Source: Azolla caroliniana (taxonomy: Eukaryota; Polypodiophyta). Taken from it: DNA of 64,000 bases. A program made the translations under genes and the position numbers. The DNA is taken from positions 4,898,001 through 4,962,000 of the forward strand of contig JBHGNT010000006.1 of the NCBI GenBank assembly GCA_043228905.1, in the 5' to 3' direction. A model generated the notes under the pieces. The model ran no database searches. It saw only the letters and a program-made list of their open reading frames with translations, and was not told the origin of the DNA. Below, piece by piece: positions 34,850 to 48,300 of this stretch; position 1 is the stretch's first letter; every line of letters starts with the position of its first letter.

Positions 34850-36124
34850 CTTTCTCACCATTGTTCAAAGTAATGTAATATTCATGCTAGCATTAGTAGA
34901 AAATTGAGTGCAAGGCACATGTCTTCAAATGCTCTAGTATAAAAACCATTAAAATTTGACATCTGTTAATAAATCAGTTCAAAAACTTGGTAAAATTAAA
35001 GCATTGCGAGTTCTTAGTAAGACAACGTAATCCTGATATCTTACGATAAACTTGATACATCTCAAATAAGGAAATAACATTTTGATATTTTCACATGATT
35101 TCAATATTTCCAATGTGATTGGTTAGTAAACATGTTTCAAATTTGATTTATATATTCTTGAGTCTTTGCTAAAATTATGCTATTGGCTTCTTTGTAATAT
35201 ATACAGAAGTAGTTTGGAGACAGTGATTAGAATGGAGTTTCTTAATACCATTTCAATAAGTAACACTTCCATAGTCGTTATGTAAATATGATCATTTCAT
35301 GAGAGTTATGTATACTTCATAAGACATAACATATATGCCCATATGAAACATTGAAATCAAGAAATTAATCCTTTAAAACCTTTGCTTTCACCCACCTGTT
35401 CACAATAGTTCTTACAAGGTGAGTTGCCCCCAAATTAACAATTGATAGGATGTTTAATAATTAGCCTAATGATAGAAACTCGTTAATCAATCACTATATT
35501 CTTAAATTGACCCCAACTATTTAGCTGACCAATTAATCATTGGCAAATTAATCTTGCATTGGATGCTAATTGCTCCTAGCTAATTAAAACTGAGTGGCAT
35601 TTCTGAAACATTATAAGCCAACTCTCATATCTTCAAGCAAAAAATACAAATAAAGTCTGATCACTACAGTTGGAACATATGTGCTGTGTGTGATAACCTG
35701 GACACTGGACAAATGAAAAGTCTGCATGTGACAAAAGACACGTTTAAAGAGACACCTACCGGATTTATATCGACAGTTACCAGGTTGATAATTATTAAAT
35801 TTGGAATGAAATTGCACAAATGCGAATTGACATTTATAGAACTCCAAAAAAACTATTGTAGTATCATTACTCCAACTGAGGATGGGCATGAGAAATAATA
35901 CAGCATTTAGAGAACTAGTGAATCAGAAGTCCATCTGAGTAAGTCATTACTCTAATTAGAAATTGTGAATTGCATGTTCATAAAGTAAAATCTAAGAGAA
36001 CAGTTGCTAAAAACAATTGTGCTTCTGTGAAATAAAGATATCACGCACCACAGCACAAATTTGTTAAAAACTCACCACACAAGTAGTCCAGTCACCTTTT
36101 TATATAAATATTTTTGGAACAAAC
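34850..36124. other. Gene-free spacer
   Basis: AT-rich spacer between the convergent PPR and BRR2-like genes. It presumably contains both 3' UTRs. No E/DYW-like coding remnant was seen downstream of the PPR stop. Confidence 0.45.
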
Positions 36125-39100
36125 TCAACCCTCATCTTCATCTTCTTGGCGCTTAACATCCACCGAGAACTCATATTCTTGGTCACAACCAAGATATGCA
36201 TCACACATGAAAAAGAGTGTATAATTCTTCCGACCAATCTCGGTAGGTGCGGTGAAATCAAGCTTGAATTTAGCTTTCCTCTGGAGAGAGACCCTCTTAA
36301 TAGCTAGAAGTTGGTTGCTTTTAGGGTCACCAACAACAAGCCACCACCCTTCTTGCTTTGGTTTTGGAAACCTTGGCGCATCAACAGGACCCAATTCTTG
36401 CCTACCATCTTGCTCTCTTTCCAGTGACACTTGAAGGGTCACATTATCACCAGCTGTAATGTCATCTTCATCTACAATCTCATATGTCACATCTATGTTA
36501 GGAAACCTATTACAAACTCTCGCAATGTCCAAGAGATGAGCATCGCTCATCTGCAAGAGCTCACGTCTCTCTTCGTCTTCCATTTCAACAAGCTCAAACA
36601 CAGTCTCGATGCTTTTCCCTGGATTCTCTTGGCATTTCTTTGCGAGCTCTTTGGTGAAATGTGGAAGCTGCAACAAAACGGAGTCATTCTCCCAAAGGCC
36701 TTGAGTCACCATCTGACTCATCTCCATGGCTGCAAGAGCAGGATTTAACCACCCATTACTGGAAATGACATCAACCATTGCTTGCAACAGCCTGCTTGAA
36801 TTGAGAAGCACTTCTTTCTGGTCTAGTGCAAGCACATTCCCTACTCCAACTCGGCTGAAATGTGCCTGTAACAACACATTTGCTTTCACATGTGGATCGG
36901 TAAACTTTGGTTTGTCAATTCCAAATCTCTGGTGATTAATCATCTTTCTCATCGTCTCTTCTTCTCCAGGCCTCATAGGGAGAGTTGAATATTCAGAGGC
37001 TGAGGCAAGTATCTCTAAAAGGCCTTTCATCTTTGTTTTCGCAGTCAAAGATGAGCTGAATAGCTCTATTGTTGTGTAACTGATGTAGTAGTACGAAGCA
37101 ATCATTCCTAAATTTAAAGGCGAAAGATCCATGTCATCTTCGATCGCAATACATTTGCTCGTTTCCAGATCAGAGATGGTTGTTTCCACAAGCTCAGAAA
37201 GATGATCTGAGAGATGTCTATGACTTGTACCTTGAAGATTGTAGTAATTAGGATTTTGTGTAAGGCGACGGTACATGAATGTCCAAGTTAAGTAATCTAC
37301 AGCATCTTGTTTGTTCTCAATTGTACGAACAACAATCTCCGCATTCAAATGGTCATGCAAGAAATGATCCAAGTGAGACTCTACAGGTAGTGGATCAAGC
37401 AAGAATTTTTTGTAATACTCCTTCCGTGGAGCATGGCAAAGGATAACACACTTACCAAACTTGTCCACTAGAGGGCGGCTTGCACGTCCAATCATTTGCA
37501 ATAGATCAGTGATAGGATAGTCAGTGTGAGCATTTTCTCGCCCATCAAAATATTGGGTTCCCATCACAATCACGAGATGAGCCATAAGGGTCATACCCCA
37601 ACACATTGTACTACTCGCCACACATACCTGAATTGCGCCAGCCGTGAATAACTGCACTACGATCTCTTGTTCTGCCTCACTCAGACCTTCGTGTAAGAAT
37701 CCCACACCTTGACGCAAGGCATCTGCAAGGCCTTTTTCACGAATCTTTTCCAGAAAAGGGGCAAGATATTCCTCTTTGCAGTGAAGAAACTGTGACTTTT
37801 CACTTCCATCTGCACTAGCATATGTAACTAGATCCAAAGCAGTCATCTTCGAGTGTTTTCTAGTGGGAACAAAAACAAGTGATGGCTTCCCCTGACTTTG
37901 TTGTAATATTGCTGAGTAAGTGGGTTTGATCATTGCTTGCACACGAGCATCAAAATTGGTAATATCAATCCCCTGAATGGTTATGTCAAGTGGCACTGGT
38001 CGAACACCAGGAGGAAAGTTGAAGAGACCATGTGAGCTTGCACCTATCCACTCTCCCATATCTTTTGCATTTGCAAGTGAAGTAGAAAGAGCAACAATCC
38101 TTATGTTGCTTTCACTCCTGCTAGATATGTAGCGCATTCGTGAGACAATAACTTCTAGTACAGGCCCTATCTGACCTCCTAGCAGGTGAAACTCATCAAC
38201 AATGAACAGATTAACTTGCTGCACATGTTTCCGTTGTTTCCACCTACGTGAGAGCATATCCCATCTCTCAGGAGTACTAACAATAATTTGAGATTTCTCA
38301 AGAATCTTAAGATCCACTGTTGTTTCCCCTGTAAGCTCGGCCACTCGACACCCCAGACCTCTGCCAAACTTTGCTTCCCAATCATGGTATCGCTCCTTTG
38401 CTAGAGCTTCTACAGGTGCTATGTAGACACATCTTGCTCCACCCTTTTCCTCAGCTTTATCTAGCATTCTCATCACTGCAAACTCTGCACAAATCGTCTT
38501 TCCACTACCTGTAGGTGCTGCAATTAGAGCATTATCATCTGTGTTATATAAGACTGTAAAAACCTGTGTCTGAATTGGGTTGAAATGTTTGAACTGTTGA
38601 TAAACTGCTTCAAATGCAGGATTTCTCAATGCTGAGACTGGAAGTGGTTGCAAATCTAGTAACTCAGTTGATGGAGGATATTTCTCAGGTAGTCTAAGAT
38701 GACGAAATGAAACTGGTAACATGGTTTCTGATCCTAACCATTTATCTGATATGACACGAATGAAATACTGTGGTGGCATAGGCTCGAATATTGGAACAGT
38801 AAAACTCAGATTATGATCTTCCTCCACATATTGCATCTTCAGGATGAAGTATTCATGATGAAGAATGTGTTCTCCATCATTATCTTCAACAATGACCCAA
38901 AAAGGTTCCACATAGCCATGCACCTTTTCTTCCCATTGGAAGTCTGGGGTAATTGTTAATTCTACTTTCAGCACAGATCTTGTGATTGGCAACACACGGG
39001 CAGCTAACTCTAATTTAGGGAATTGATGAATAAGCTTGTGCAGTAACTTTCCTTGCTTTGGAGCTCTGACCAATTCTCCGATTTCTTGGGAAGACAAATC

Positions 39101-42100
39101 ATAATAGCGATCCCATGACAGATCTTTTTTCTCAATTTTAGAGAGTATATCATTGCCTATGGTTTTGAATTGACGTAAAGGAGTCTGACTTCTCCACATC
39201 CTTCTGCTAACCATCTTTGACAACGTTAACGCTTTCTCAGCCAACTGTGCCCAGCCTCTCTTCAAGACAATTTCGAATAAAGCACGCATCAGTCGACCAG
39301 CACTCTACAAAAGAACGGAAAAGATATTAGTCTGTATGCACACAAGGCAGATTAACATGTTGAGCACTAACTCAAAACATGTTCCAAAAGCATATTGTTC
39401 ATATCATGAAGCAGCTGCATTCAAAGAAAATTATAAAAATAGTAATGGGAAGAAGTATGGATGCCCTGAGAAACCTTAGAAATGATTATCACTTTTGGTG
39501 GACACCAATTTATATCGTCTTAAGATTAATTTTGTGACTGTTCTACAACTATCCAAATTGGAACAAATGACTGATGCTGAGTTTAAAATTAGATAAGCAA
39601 AGAATGAATGTGTCACCTAACATTATGCCAAAAGAAACAAGAGGCAAAGCTCACTCTTTGACAATTATAGAATCCATCAATAGTACTGATCTCCAACCAG
39701 TGTACATAATAAAATACATGAGTAAACAAAGAAAATGGGTTTCAGTATCAACACCCAGCATCTATGGCATCAAAAAGAAAGGGTCAATCCAGTCATAAAA
39801 AATCTCTGGTGATGTTAATCTGTGTGGCTGTGAGGACTTATTACAAAAATCTGTGATATCTAGGCCTTTCCTGAATTTTTCAATTTGTAGGGGATGCAAG
39901 TTTTTGCAAAATGTACCAACTAAAAGGAAGTAAGGTATGAGCAATCTGGAGACCATCTAATTGGCGCTGTATATAAAACGGTGTAATGGAAGAAAGACTA
40001 CCAATTCCCAAACTAAAGTAACGCTATATGACTCCACTTCAATTAAGAACAAAATTATTCAATTTAATTAAGTGCATGGATGCTGCAAATTTTAATTAGA
40101 AGCCCATTAAGTACTTAAATAGCCCAAACAAATTCAAAAATAAATGATCAAATTCCCGTAATAGAAGACTGCAATAATTCCAGAAAGACAAACACATACA
40201 GAGAGGGAATGTGTTTATCTGACTTACTTGAGTTACAAAGATCATGTCCGATGTCAGGGAAAGACCTTCCAGCTTTAATTGAGAAATATATGCTTGAAGC
40301 AGAACATTGATCTTTGCACTTGGATCTTCTAGACTCTCCTTGACTGGTATTGGCACTCTCTCTAAAAGCTTTCCAAGTTCCATTTTTTCTTCGTGCCTTA
40401 CTGTCACATATTTAAATTCTTCACTCAGAGAGAAAAGACGGCAAAGCTCAATATCCCCCATAGTCGGTTTCAAATGTTCATTATAAGTTGCCATTGTGCC
40501 ATGTGTAATATAGTAGAAACTTGCAATCCTCCCAAGATCAGTCACTTGAAAATAACCACTCTTCTTATCATACTTAATGAGATTGTTCTTATCCAGAATT
40601 GCTGCCGCAGAGTGAATCAGATCTGCACGCCGTTCCTCTAAAAATTGATCCCTCTCCAAGGCATCCACACCAATGCCATAAAGAACAGGATTGCGAAGCA
40701 TCCTGATGTATAAATAAGTGTAGCCAAGCCATGTGCATGCTTCCTTTGCATTCTGAACTGTCCCGAGTACAATCTCAGCATTGAGGTTATCAGCCAGGCG
40801 TGATATGAATTGACTCTCAATAGGCAATTGCTGGTTCATGAGAGAGAGGTAATATTGCAATTCACTATGCCCAGTTATAATAATACCCTCACCATATGTG
40901 TCAAATTGAGGTCTTCCTGCTCGTCCAAGCATTTGCATAATATCCAAGGGACTTAATTCAGTCCACACACCCTTCTCTGGATTGTATACTTGAGTGCCCT
41001 TTATGATCACTGTATGGGCTGGAAGATTAACACCCCAAGCAAGAGTTGCCGTGGACACTAAAACTTGGATATGTCCATCAGCAAAAAGATCTTCAACTAA
41101 TGTTCTATCTCGTCTCATCATTCCAGCATGATGAATTGCAAAACCATACAGTAGCAGATCACGCAAATCAGTGTTCTTAACCGACTCTGTTTCTGTTTGA
41201 AGAATCTCTCGACTTGCACTATCTTCCTTTAGAAACCTTCCTAGCATGTCACTTGCAAGTGCCTTGTCTCTAATGTATCTTGCAGTCTTGGCAGTTTCTT
41301 TTCTAGAGTGAACAAAGACCAAGACCTGATGTTTTCCAGCTGATTGCAACACTTTGTCGAAGCATATCTCATTCATTAGTTCAAATCTTGTAAAAGCCTT
41401 CTTTGCAGTGATCCCAATGTATTGCTGAGCCAACGGGCATGGACGGTAACTGTTATCAAAGAAGAACAAGCCTTTTGATTTATCCACCCTTAAAAATAAA
41501 GCTACATCTTCATAGTTTGGAAGAGTTGCAGAGAGACCAACAAGGCGAATCATCTCATGAGTGGTTTCTATCTGTCTTACAGTTCTTGCCACTATACTCT
41601 CAAGCACAGGCCCTCGATTATCATGAAGAAGATGAATTTCATCTATGATCAAGAGCTTTACCAATTGTGTATATGTTCGATCACCGGACTTTCTTGTTAT
41701 AATATCCCATTTTTCTGGAGTGGTGACTATTACTTGGGTTTCTTCAATCTGCTGCTTGGATAAAGTCTGATCTCCTGTCAGTTCTTTCACAGAGATCCCA
41801 TATGACTCTAAACGTTTGGACAGATTTCCAACAACTTCTGCTACCAGAGCTTTCATTGGTGCCACATAAACTACCTTGAATTTCTTTAAATCAACTGTGC
41901 CATCTTCTAGTCTATTCACTCCAATCTCATGAAGAATTGTGAGCATTGCAACATTAGTCTTACCAGCACCAGTGGGTGCACAAAGGAGCAGATTCTCAGG
42001 TGTGAAAAGAGCTGTCTCGTAAACCTTACTTTGAATTCGGTTTAAGGACCTCATTTCAGGAAAAGCTGGTTGTGCCCAATCGGGCATATCTGTAATTTTC

Positions 42101-43566
42101 ACCATTTCTTCACCTTCAGCAATTGGTTTTGGCTTCAAATGAGGTACATGAATTTCTTCATAACCCTTCTGGGTCTTTCTATAGGACTCAGGAGGCAATT
42201 CACACTTCTTATTTGACATCAATAAACCTCCTTGATGGAAAGTTAATTGTTCCAAGTCAAGCATTTGATACTGACCTTTTGCCCACCCAGCAGAACCAGA
42301 ACCATCTCTCTCATGTTGACTCCCTCTAACCATCTCTCCTCCATCATCTCTCAGCTTTCTTGCTTCTTCTCTAATGCTTCGCTCAAGGTTCTTCTGCCTT
42401 TCTTTAGCAGTTGCTCTTGTAGCATGTAGTTGTTCCAAAATCACAGAAAGAGCTGAGCCTCCTTGGCTCATTTCCTCCTCTATCTTCTTCCTTTCATTAT
42501 CATCCTCAGCCCTTACAAGCCGTGTGCACCATACAATCTTAAATCGATTCCTTATAAGTATCTTAATCAGATCAAATTTATTATAATCAAGTAGCATCAC
42601 AAGGCGATTCTCCACTTCTCTATCATCTCCTTCAGCTAGCATTTTCAATACATCTTCGGCTAGCTTTTGGCATTGTTGTGGATCAATATTTCCATAAGCT
42701 TGGCTTATTTTTCTTTGAAGCCAATAAGCATCTATATCCTGAGGGTTCAACCCTTCATCAGCTTCTTCGATATCATCATCATCTAAACCACCCATTTGCA
42801 TGCCTTCTGCTTCGGCATCCAGGACATCTTCATCTTCATCACTCTCTTGAACTTCGTCCAAGTCGCTCTCTTCATCTTCTTCTTCCTCTTCAAACTCAAC
42901 AGCAACACCAATATCATCATCTAGAGCTTCACCGGCACCACCCCCTCCTCCAACATCAGATCCATCATTATAATCCTTGATGAGCTTTCCTATCTGTACC
43001 AGCTGCGCGTATTTATCTGACGGCATCGAATTAAGCAACTTGTCAATATCTTTCTTCTTGTCAGGGTCCTTGATCTTATCGTTCTTAAGCACAGCAAGAA
43101 CTTCATCTGCAGCACCTCTGAGTATATCTTGAGGTTGATCTCCAAACTGGTGTTGGATAAGGCTAAGCAATGCTTCATACGCAGCTCGAGTTTCTTTAGT
43201 CTTAGGCCGATACATTCCATCTTCAACTATGTTCAAAACACTTGCTTCTTGAGACATTCTCTGTCTCTTGCTTGGCTTCTTGGGTGGCACAAGATCAGAG
43301 GAAGCAGCAGCAGCATCCTTCTCTCTGTTTTCTCTGTTTCTCTTAGATTTCTTGAGCTTTTCTTCAAGCTCTGGCGGGCGTCCATGGTATACTCTGTCAC
43401 CGAACCTTCTCGGATCAATTTTCCCCCACAATGTTTCAGGTTCTCCCGTGGGTTCATGTGTATCACGTGGACGTGTGTCTGTGGTGAGAACTAAGCTAGA
43501 ATTTGCTCTATATTCGTACTGTTTGAAGCGAGCGTGAGCTTCTGCTCCTCCTCCGAGGTGAGCCAT
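36125..43566 (-). CDS. BRR2: U5 snRNP RNA helicase BRR2, complete
   Basis: Ski2-like DExH helicase that unwinds U4/U6 to activate the spliceosome. Two coding exons (43566-40228 and 39304-36125) join as ...[15 protein letters not shown]... and give 2172 aa, essentially the length of plant BRR2. An acidic N-terminal region is followed by the active cassette, with APTGAGKTN (about residue 533), DEIH (about 640), [11 protein letters not shown] and [13 protein letters not shown], then a Sec63 unit. The second cassette has APTGSGKT (about 1378), DEFH (about 1483), STSLANAKD and QMIGRASRP, then a second Sec63 unit and an acidic C-terminus (EDEDEG). The second cassette has the altered motif III expected of the pseudo-active C-terminal cassette. 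The start [19 protein letters not shown] fits the family. The single 923-bp intron contrasts with the 19 introns of SMC2 nearby. Confidence 0.97.
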
Positions 43567-44330
43567 GGCTACCAGAATTGTGCTTTTCTCCTGTCTACGC
43601 TACTATGCAGAGGGAAGGAAGGAAACAGGGTACCTGTGCAAAAGCTCTTCGTTCGTTTGTTCGCTAGCTCGCTCGCTTTCTGCGAGGGAGAGAGAGAGAG
43701 AGAGAGAGCAAACCGATCTGTCTGTTAAGTTGTGTTGTGTTTTCTATCTCCTGATCTCTCTCCTCTCCTGTGTGAGGAAACAGGGGATGAAAGAAGAAGC
43801 AAAAAGGTCCTCCTTCCTTCTCCAGCTGCAGAGTTTCCCTTTGTATATATATACTCTCTCTCTGTTAAAACCGACCTAGGTCAGACTGAATATGTACATA
43901 CTTCCTTCCTTCCTTCTACTACTACTACCACTACTACTTTCTGTTCTAACTTTGGCCAAGACTACAGTCTACACTTAAATTCCCACCCAAATTTGGGTCC
44001 CTGTTTCATTCAAATTCAACGCGCTACAAACCCACCACTTTTTCTTGTGTTCTTTTCCAGAGGATGAACTGTTACTTCCCTATCCTAATCTTCCACTTCA
44101 CATGTGTGTCGTTGCTCTTTTCGACTGATGACATTTCACCACATATAGACCCCAGTCGCACATCACACAAACGTCCCTTTCTATTTCTGACCTATATATA
44201 TTACGTATGTAGTTGGCAGTGTTTCTCCTTGTTACATCATCCTATATTATGTGGCCTAGTTATATATATGTTATGGTTGCAATACAAGCCCCAACATTTT
44301 CTAGTTGAGTGACTCGTTGCGTGGAGTAAG
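43567..44330. promoter_or_regulatory. BRR2 leader/promoter region
   Basis: Upstream region of BRR2 with a (ga)n run at about 43688-43710, a ctact repeat at 43915-43935 and pyrimidine-rich stretches. Short frames here are not convincing. No core promoter element could be placed. Confidence 0.35.
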
Positions 44331-44639
44331 CAAATAATAATTGTTATAGTGATCACAATGGTTTCTCGAACAAATATGTAACCATCAATCAAGATGGAGT
44401 GGAGGGTTCACATTATGTTAACTCCATTGCGTTTTCCCATTTAGTGTGTCCTTATAAACAAACAACATCTCTCGCAAGGGTCGAATCCTAAGGTTTAAGG
44501 GCTCCTCATTTCTTTCGTCTCACCAGAACATGGAAGTTTTCTCCAATAACTTTTACATGGTTATGATTATGAAGAGTCATTGGAAGCAAGGGAGATGTGA
44601 TAGATAAACAAGCAAATTGATGACAAATGCATGAAACAA

Positions 44640-45010
44640 TCCATCACCTATCATTACTTGATGTTGACAAGTGAGCATTTGAAATTACATAAGATCTCAA
44701 GAGCATTTGAATTGCAAAAGATCACAACACGAGGGGACATTTGGAACACTAGAAGATCTTGAGGGTCGTGGAACTGCATAAGACGGTGACATAATAATAA
44801 GTGTACATGAGATCTGAAGAGAATTTCAAATTATAGTATTTGAATTTGCATAAGATCATGAGGTTCGGTAGAACTTTAGAGCTACATATAGATCACGAAG
44901 CGAGGGGACATTCAAGATCGCATAAGAACATGAGATAAGAAAACACTTGGAAGCTAGGTAAGACCACAAGGGCGTTTAGAGCTGCATGAGATCTTGAGAA
45001 TGCGAGCATG
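44640..45010. repeat. Degenerate minisatellite upstream of the lipase gene
   Basis: Loose tandem repeats about 40-60 bp long share the pattern catttgaa(t)tgcataagatc followed by acRagg/cacgagg. At least six diverged units are visible, for example near 44690, 44735, 44775, 44840, 44900 and 44960. Not coding. Confidence 0.55.
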
Positions 45011-45073
45011 GCGGGTTCGATTGATGGGAATTTGGTGGAAGGCTAGGAATCGGCAACGGTTCTGTGTCGGTTG

Positions 45074-45193
45074 AACCGGTTTGGCCTTGTCCAAACCAAA
45101 CCAGGTAAGCCATAACCGGTGTGATAGTTTTCAAACTTGAACTTAACCGGCTCTTAAACCGGTTAAGGCTTAACAGGTTTGGCCAAACCGGTT
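45074..45193. promoter_or_regulatory. Cluster of AACCGGTT palindromes upstream of the PLIP-like gene
   Basis: Three perfect AACCGGTT sites (45074-45081, 45157-45164, 45186-45193) and two AACCGG variants (45114, 45145) lie within 120 bp. A 14-bp perfect palindrome GGTTTGGCCAAACC (45176-45189) overlaps the last site. The cluster sits 138-257 bp upstream of the start codon at 45331. Site density and symmetry suggest a dimeric factor; which one is unknown. It could instead be the remnant of an inserted repeat. Confidence 0.5.
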
Positions 45194-45330
45194 TAGTGAC
45201 TCTCTGTGTGCAAGAATTGCATTCCCGGAACCTCCACTAACTAAATATAGTGGAGTTGTTTCAAACCCAAACAAAAGCGCACTTCAATTTTGCTGTGCCG
45301 CCTCTTCTGCTCGGCTCTGCTCTTGTAGAC

Positions 45331-48300
45331 ATGGAATCTCTCCTGTCGAGAATCACACCATTCAGGGCAACTTCTTCCCCGATCTCCTCTGGATCTTCAG
45401 ATTCTCCGCCCCTCCCGCCTCAATTATGTACCTGTCCTCCTCTCGTCAAATCATCTTCCTATGTCTCATTGAGGGCTGCTCAAGTATCAGAAAATCCTTC
45501 CAGAAATTCAGATTTAACTTGTTCGCCCATGCCGTCCTCTCGATTCAGCATTCCTTTGCTTCTCAGATTTCTGTGGTTTTTAGACAGAAAAAACTCAGGG
45601 TTTCAGGCTATTGAAGACGGGCTCTGTAAAGAAACGAATGCATCTATTTTAGGGCTCAATACAGGAAATGATGAAAAAGGAGATGATCAGAAGGAAGAAG
45701 AATGTTTCGATCCAGAGCATAGATCTTGTTTTTTCTCAAATGCAAAAGATTGTTCAGATCTAGAAAATGTGTCTTCTTCATATTTTTCGAGTTTGGGGTC
45801 TACGAGGGGAAATGGGCAGAAAGCAGAAAGCGATTTTGTTGAAAAAACCATGGCTTCTTTCCCAAATGAACCATGTGGAGATGGCACAATACCATTCCCA
45901 TCCCCATCTCCCGAAGGTGACACATGCAATGCTGATTCTGCACAAATTTCTCCTCCTATTGATGCAAGAATAGATAGATCTGCACATGATTTAAAGCTCC
46001 TTACAATCATAAAGGGTTTGTTAGCCAGACTTTCAGAGCTTGGGAGAGATTCAAAGATAAAGGCCACTGAAAGGCAGCCCCTGGAATTTCCAGAAGTGAA
46101 CGTTGACAGTGATCCAAAACACATTTCTTCTCATCCACACCAAAATTCCTATCCAAAATCATCAGAATTAGATAGTAAAGGCACGATTTTGGAACAGAAT
46201 GAGTGTTATGGAGACAATGCTTGTTGTGAGAATGGCTGCACACTATTGGAGATACCTTATACAAGATCTATTCATACAAAGGAGTCATTCTCGAAGTTTT
46301 TGCAGGATGCATCCTTGTTTGACATGAAGGTCTTCGCCCCATTGTCATTTCTTTGTGATATGGCGTATATGATCCCTAAGATTCAGGTAGTATTTATACA
46401 TTCTTAGTCCCACATCGATGCATATACATGCATAATTCTGCTTCCTATATATGATATATGTCTTACACATCTATGTCTATATTGTGAACGCCAGATGTAA
46501 TATGTTTGCATAACCTATCCCATTTCTCTGTCCAACCACTTATCACCTTACTTTGGCATTAAGAATGCCACTGTCCCATACCATAGTTATGATCTTTGCG
46601 CTTGTACCATTGTCACCATGGTGTCGATGATACCAATAAGATAACACAAAAGAGAAGAGAAAGACCCAAAGAGAGCACATTAAGGTAGCCTTATCACTAT
46701 TAATCATGGTGGAGGCTAGAAAAATGATGTAAATCATATTGAATAGAATTATAGAAGTAAAGAGAGAGCAATGAGTTAACTCGATAGAGAAGTAGTAAAG
46801 AGCTGATGCAAGATGACATAGGGGGAGTCATACCACCACCATCATGTTGAAGGTGAGAGCAAAAATGTAACTCAAGAGAGGATTGTCACCACCTCTACCA
46901 TGGTTAAGTTGAGAGCAATAAGGTAACTCAAGGGGATAGAAGATGCTGCAAATATAAGTTCATATAAGGGTAGGTAGCTGCTTTACGTTATCATGAAACC
47001 ATAATTCGATTCCTTACCATAGCTTTCCATATTGCATCCAACCATATGGGTGGGGTAAACTTTGCATACCTAACCATAATCAAAAGACTTGTAAACATGC
47101 ATGCCAATATGTTGCTTGAAAGTCGTACAAAAAGGGCCCAACAATGCCATAAATACCTACCACATCAGCTTTGCGGTGTTGCTGAATGCCTCTTTCTCTT
47201 ATGTTCTTTTGTATGAAGTGTTCAATCACGTTAAAAGTTTCATGCAACACGTTGTGATGTGCGTGTGTTTACAAGCCTCTTGGCAATAGTAAACTTTGAG
47301 AAGTTTACCTTTTACAATGGTAACTTTCCATGCCTGGTTAAAACTTGGTCTATTGGCTACCTAAAGTTATGCTATTGTCTACTGCATGTTTGTATCTAAT
47401 TTGTTTTGACACAGTCAGGGAATCTCTTGAAACGCCATCGCCTTCGGTATGTGACATCTTCAGTTGACAAAAAGGCAGAGTTAGAAGCCAATGTGAAGAA
47501 AGCTGAATTGTTGAGTAAACCCACTGAAAAAGAGACTATGAATGATGGAAAAAGTAAATCAAAATCAAGCGAGGTCAATAATGTTCTAGAAGCTAAAGCT
47601 AAAGTAACTTCTGATCAATCATTGGCATCTGGGTCAAAGGATTTCAATAAAAGCTTAGAGACTGCAATAGAATCTCAGTTTGATCTTTGGGATATTGCAA
47701 ACAGTTTAACAATGCAAGGTTTTAGTGAAGAAAACAGATTGAACTTGGAGGATTCTTCTATTGAAATAAACAGATTGCAATTGGAGGATTCCCTTGTTGA
47801 AGTAGCACCAGCAAAGGCTGTTCTGGTTGCTGAGGAGGATACAAAAAAGAGTGTGGCAGAGGATTTGCAATCATCTCATTCTTGTCCTTGTGAATGGTTT
47901 GTTTGCGACGATCCCAGTTCTAGTACCAGATTTTTCGTGATACAGGTAATGTTGTTTGAGGGGCTTATGCCATTTATACTGAAATCAAAACTGGGTTTGT
48001 TTATTTATTAAAGGATATCATTCTTTATGAAAATGATAGTGCAGGGCTCAGAAACTCTGGCATCATGGCTAACTAATTTATCTTTTAAACCAACAAACTT
48101 TGAGGTTAGTCGGAAGTTGTCAGGTTTTTAAAATTTCGATCATATAAACGTAATAGGAGATTTGATGGGTTGCTAATATTTCAGGGATTGGATATTCTTG
48201 TCCATCATGGCATTTATGAAGCTGGAAAGGGTCTTTATGAGCAAGTTCTTCCAGAGATTCTTGCTCATTTAGCCAAACACGGTGACCGCGCTCAAATCCG

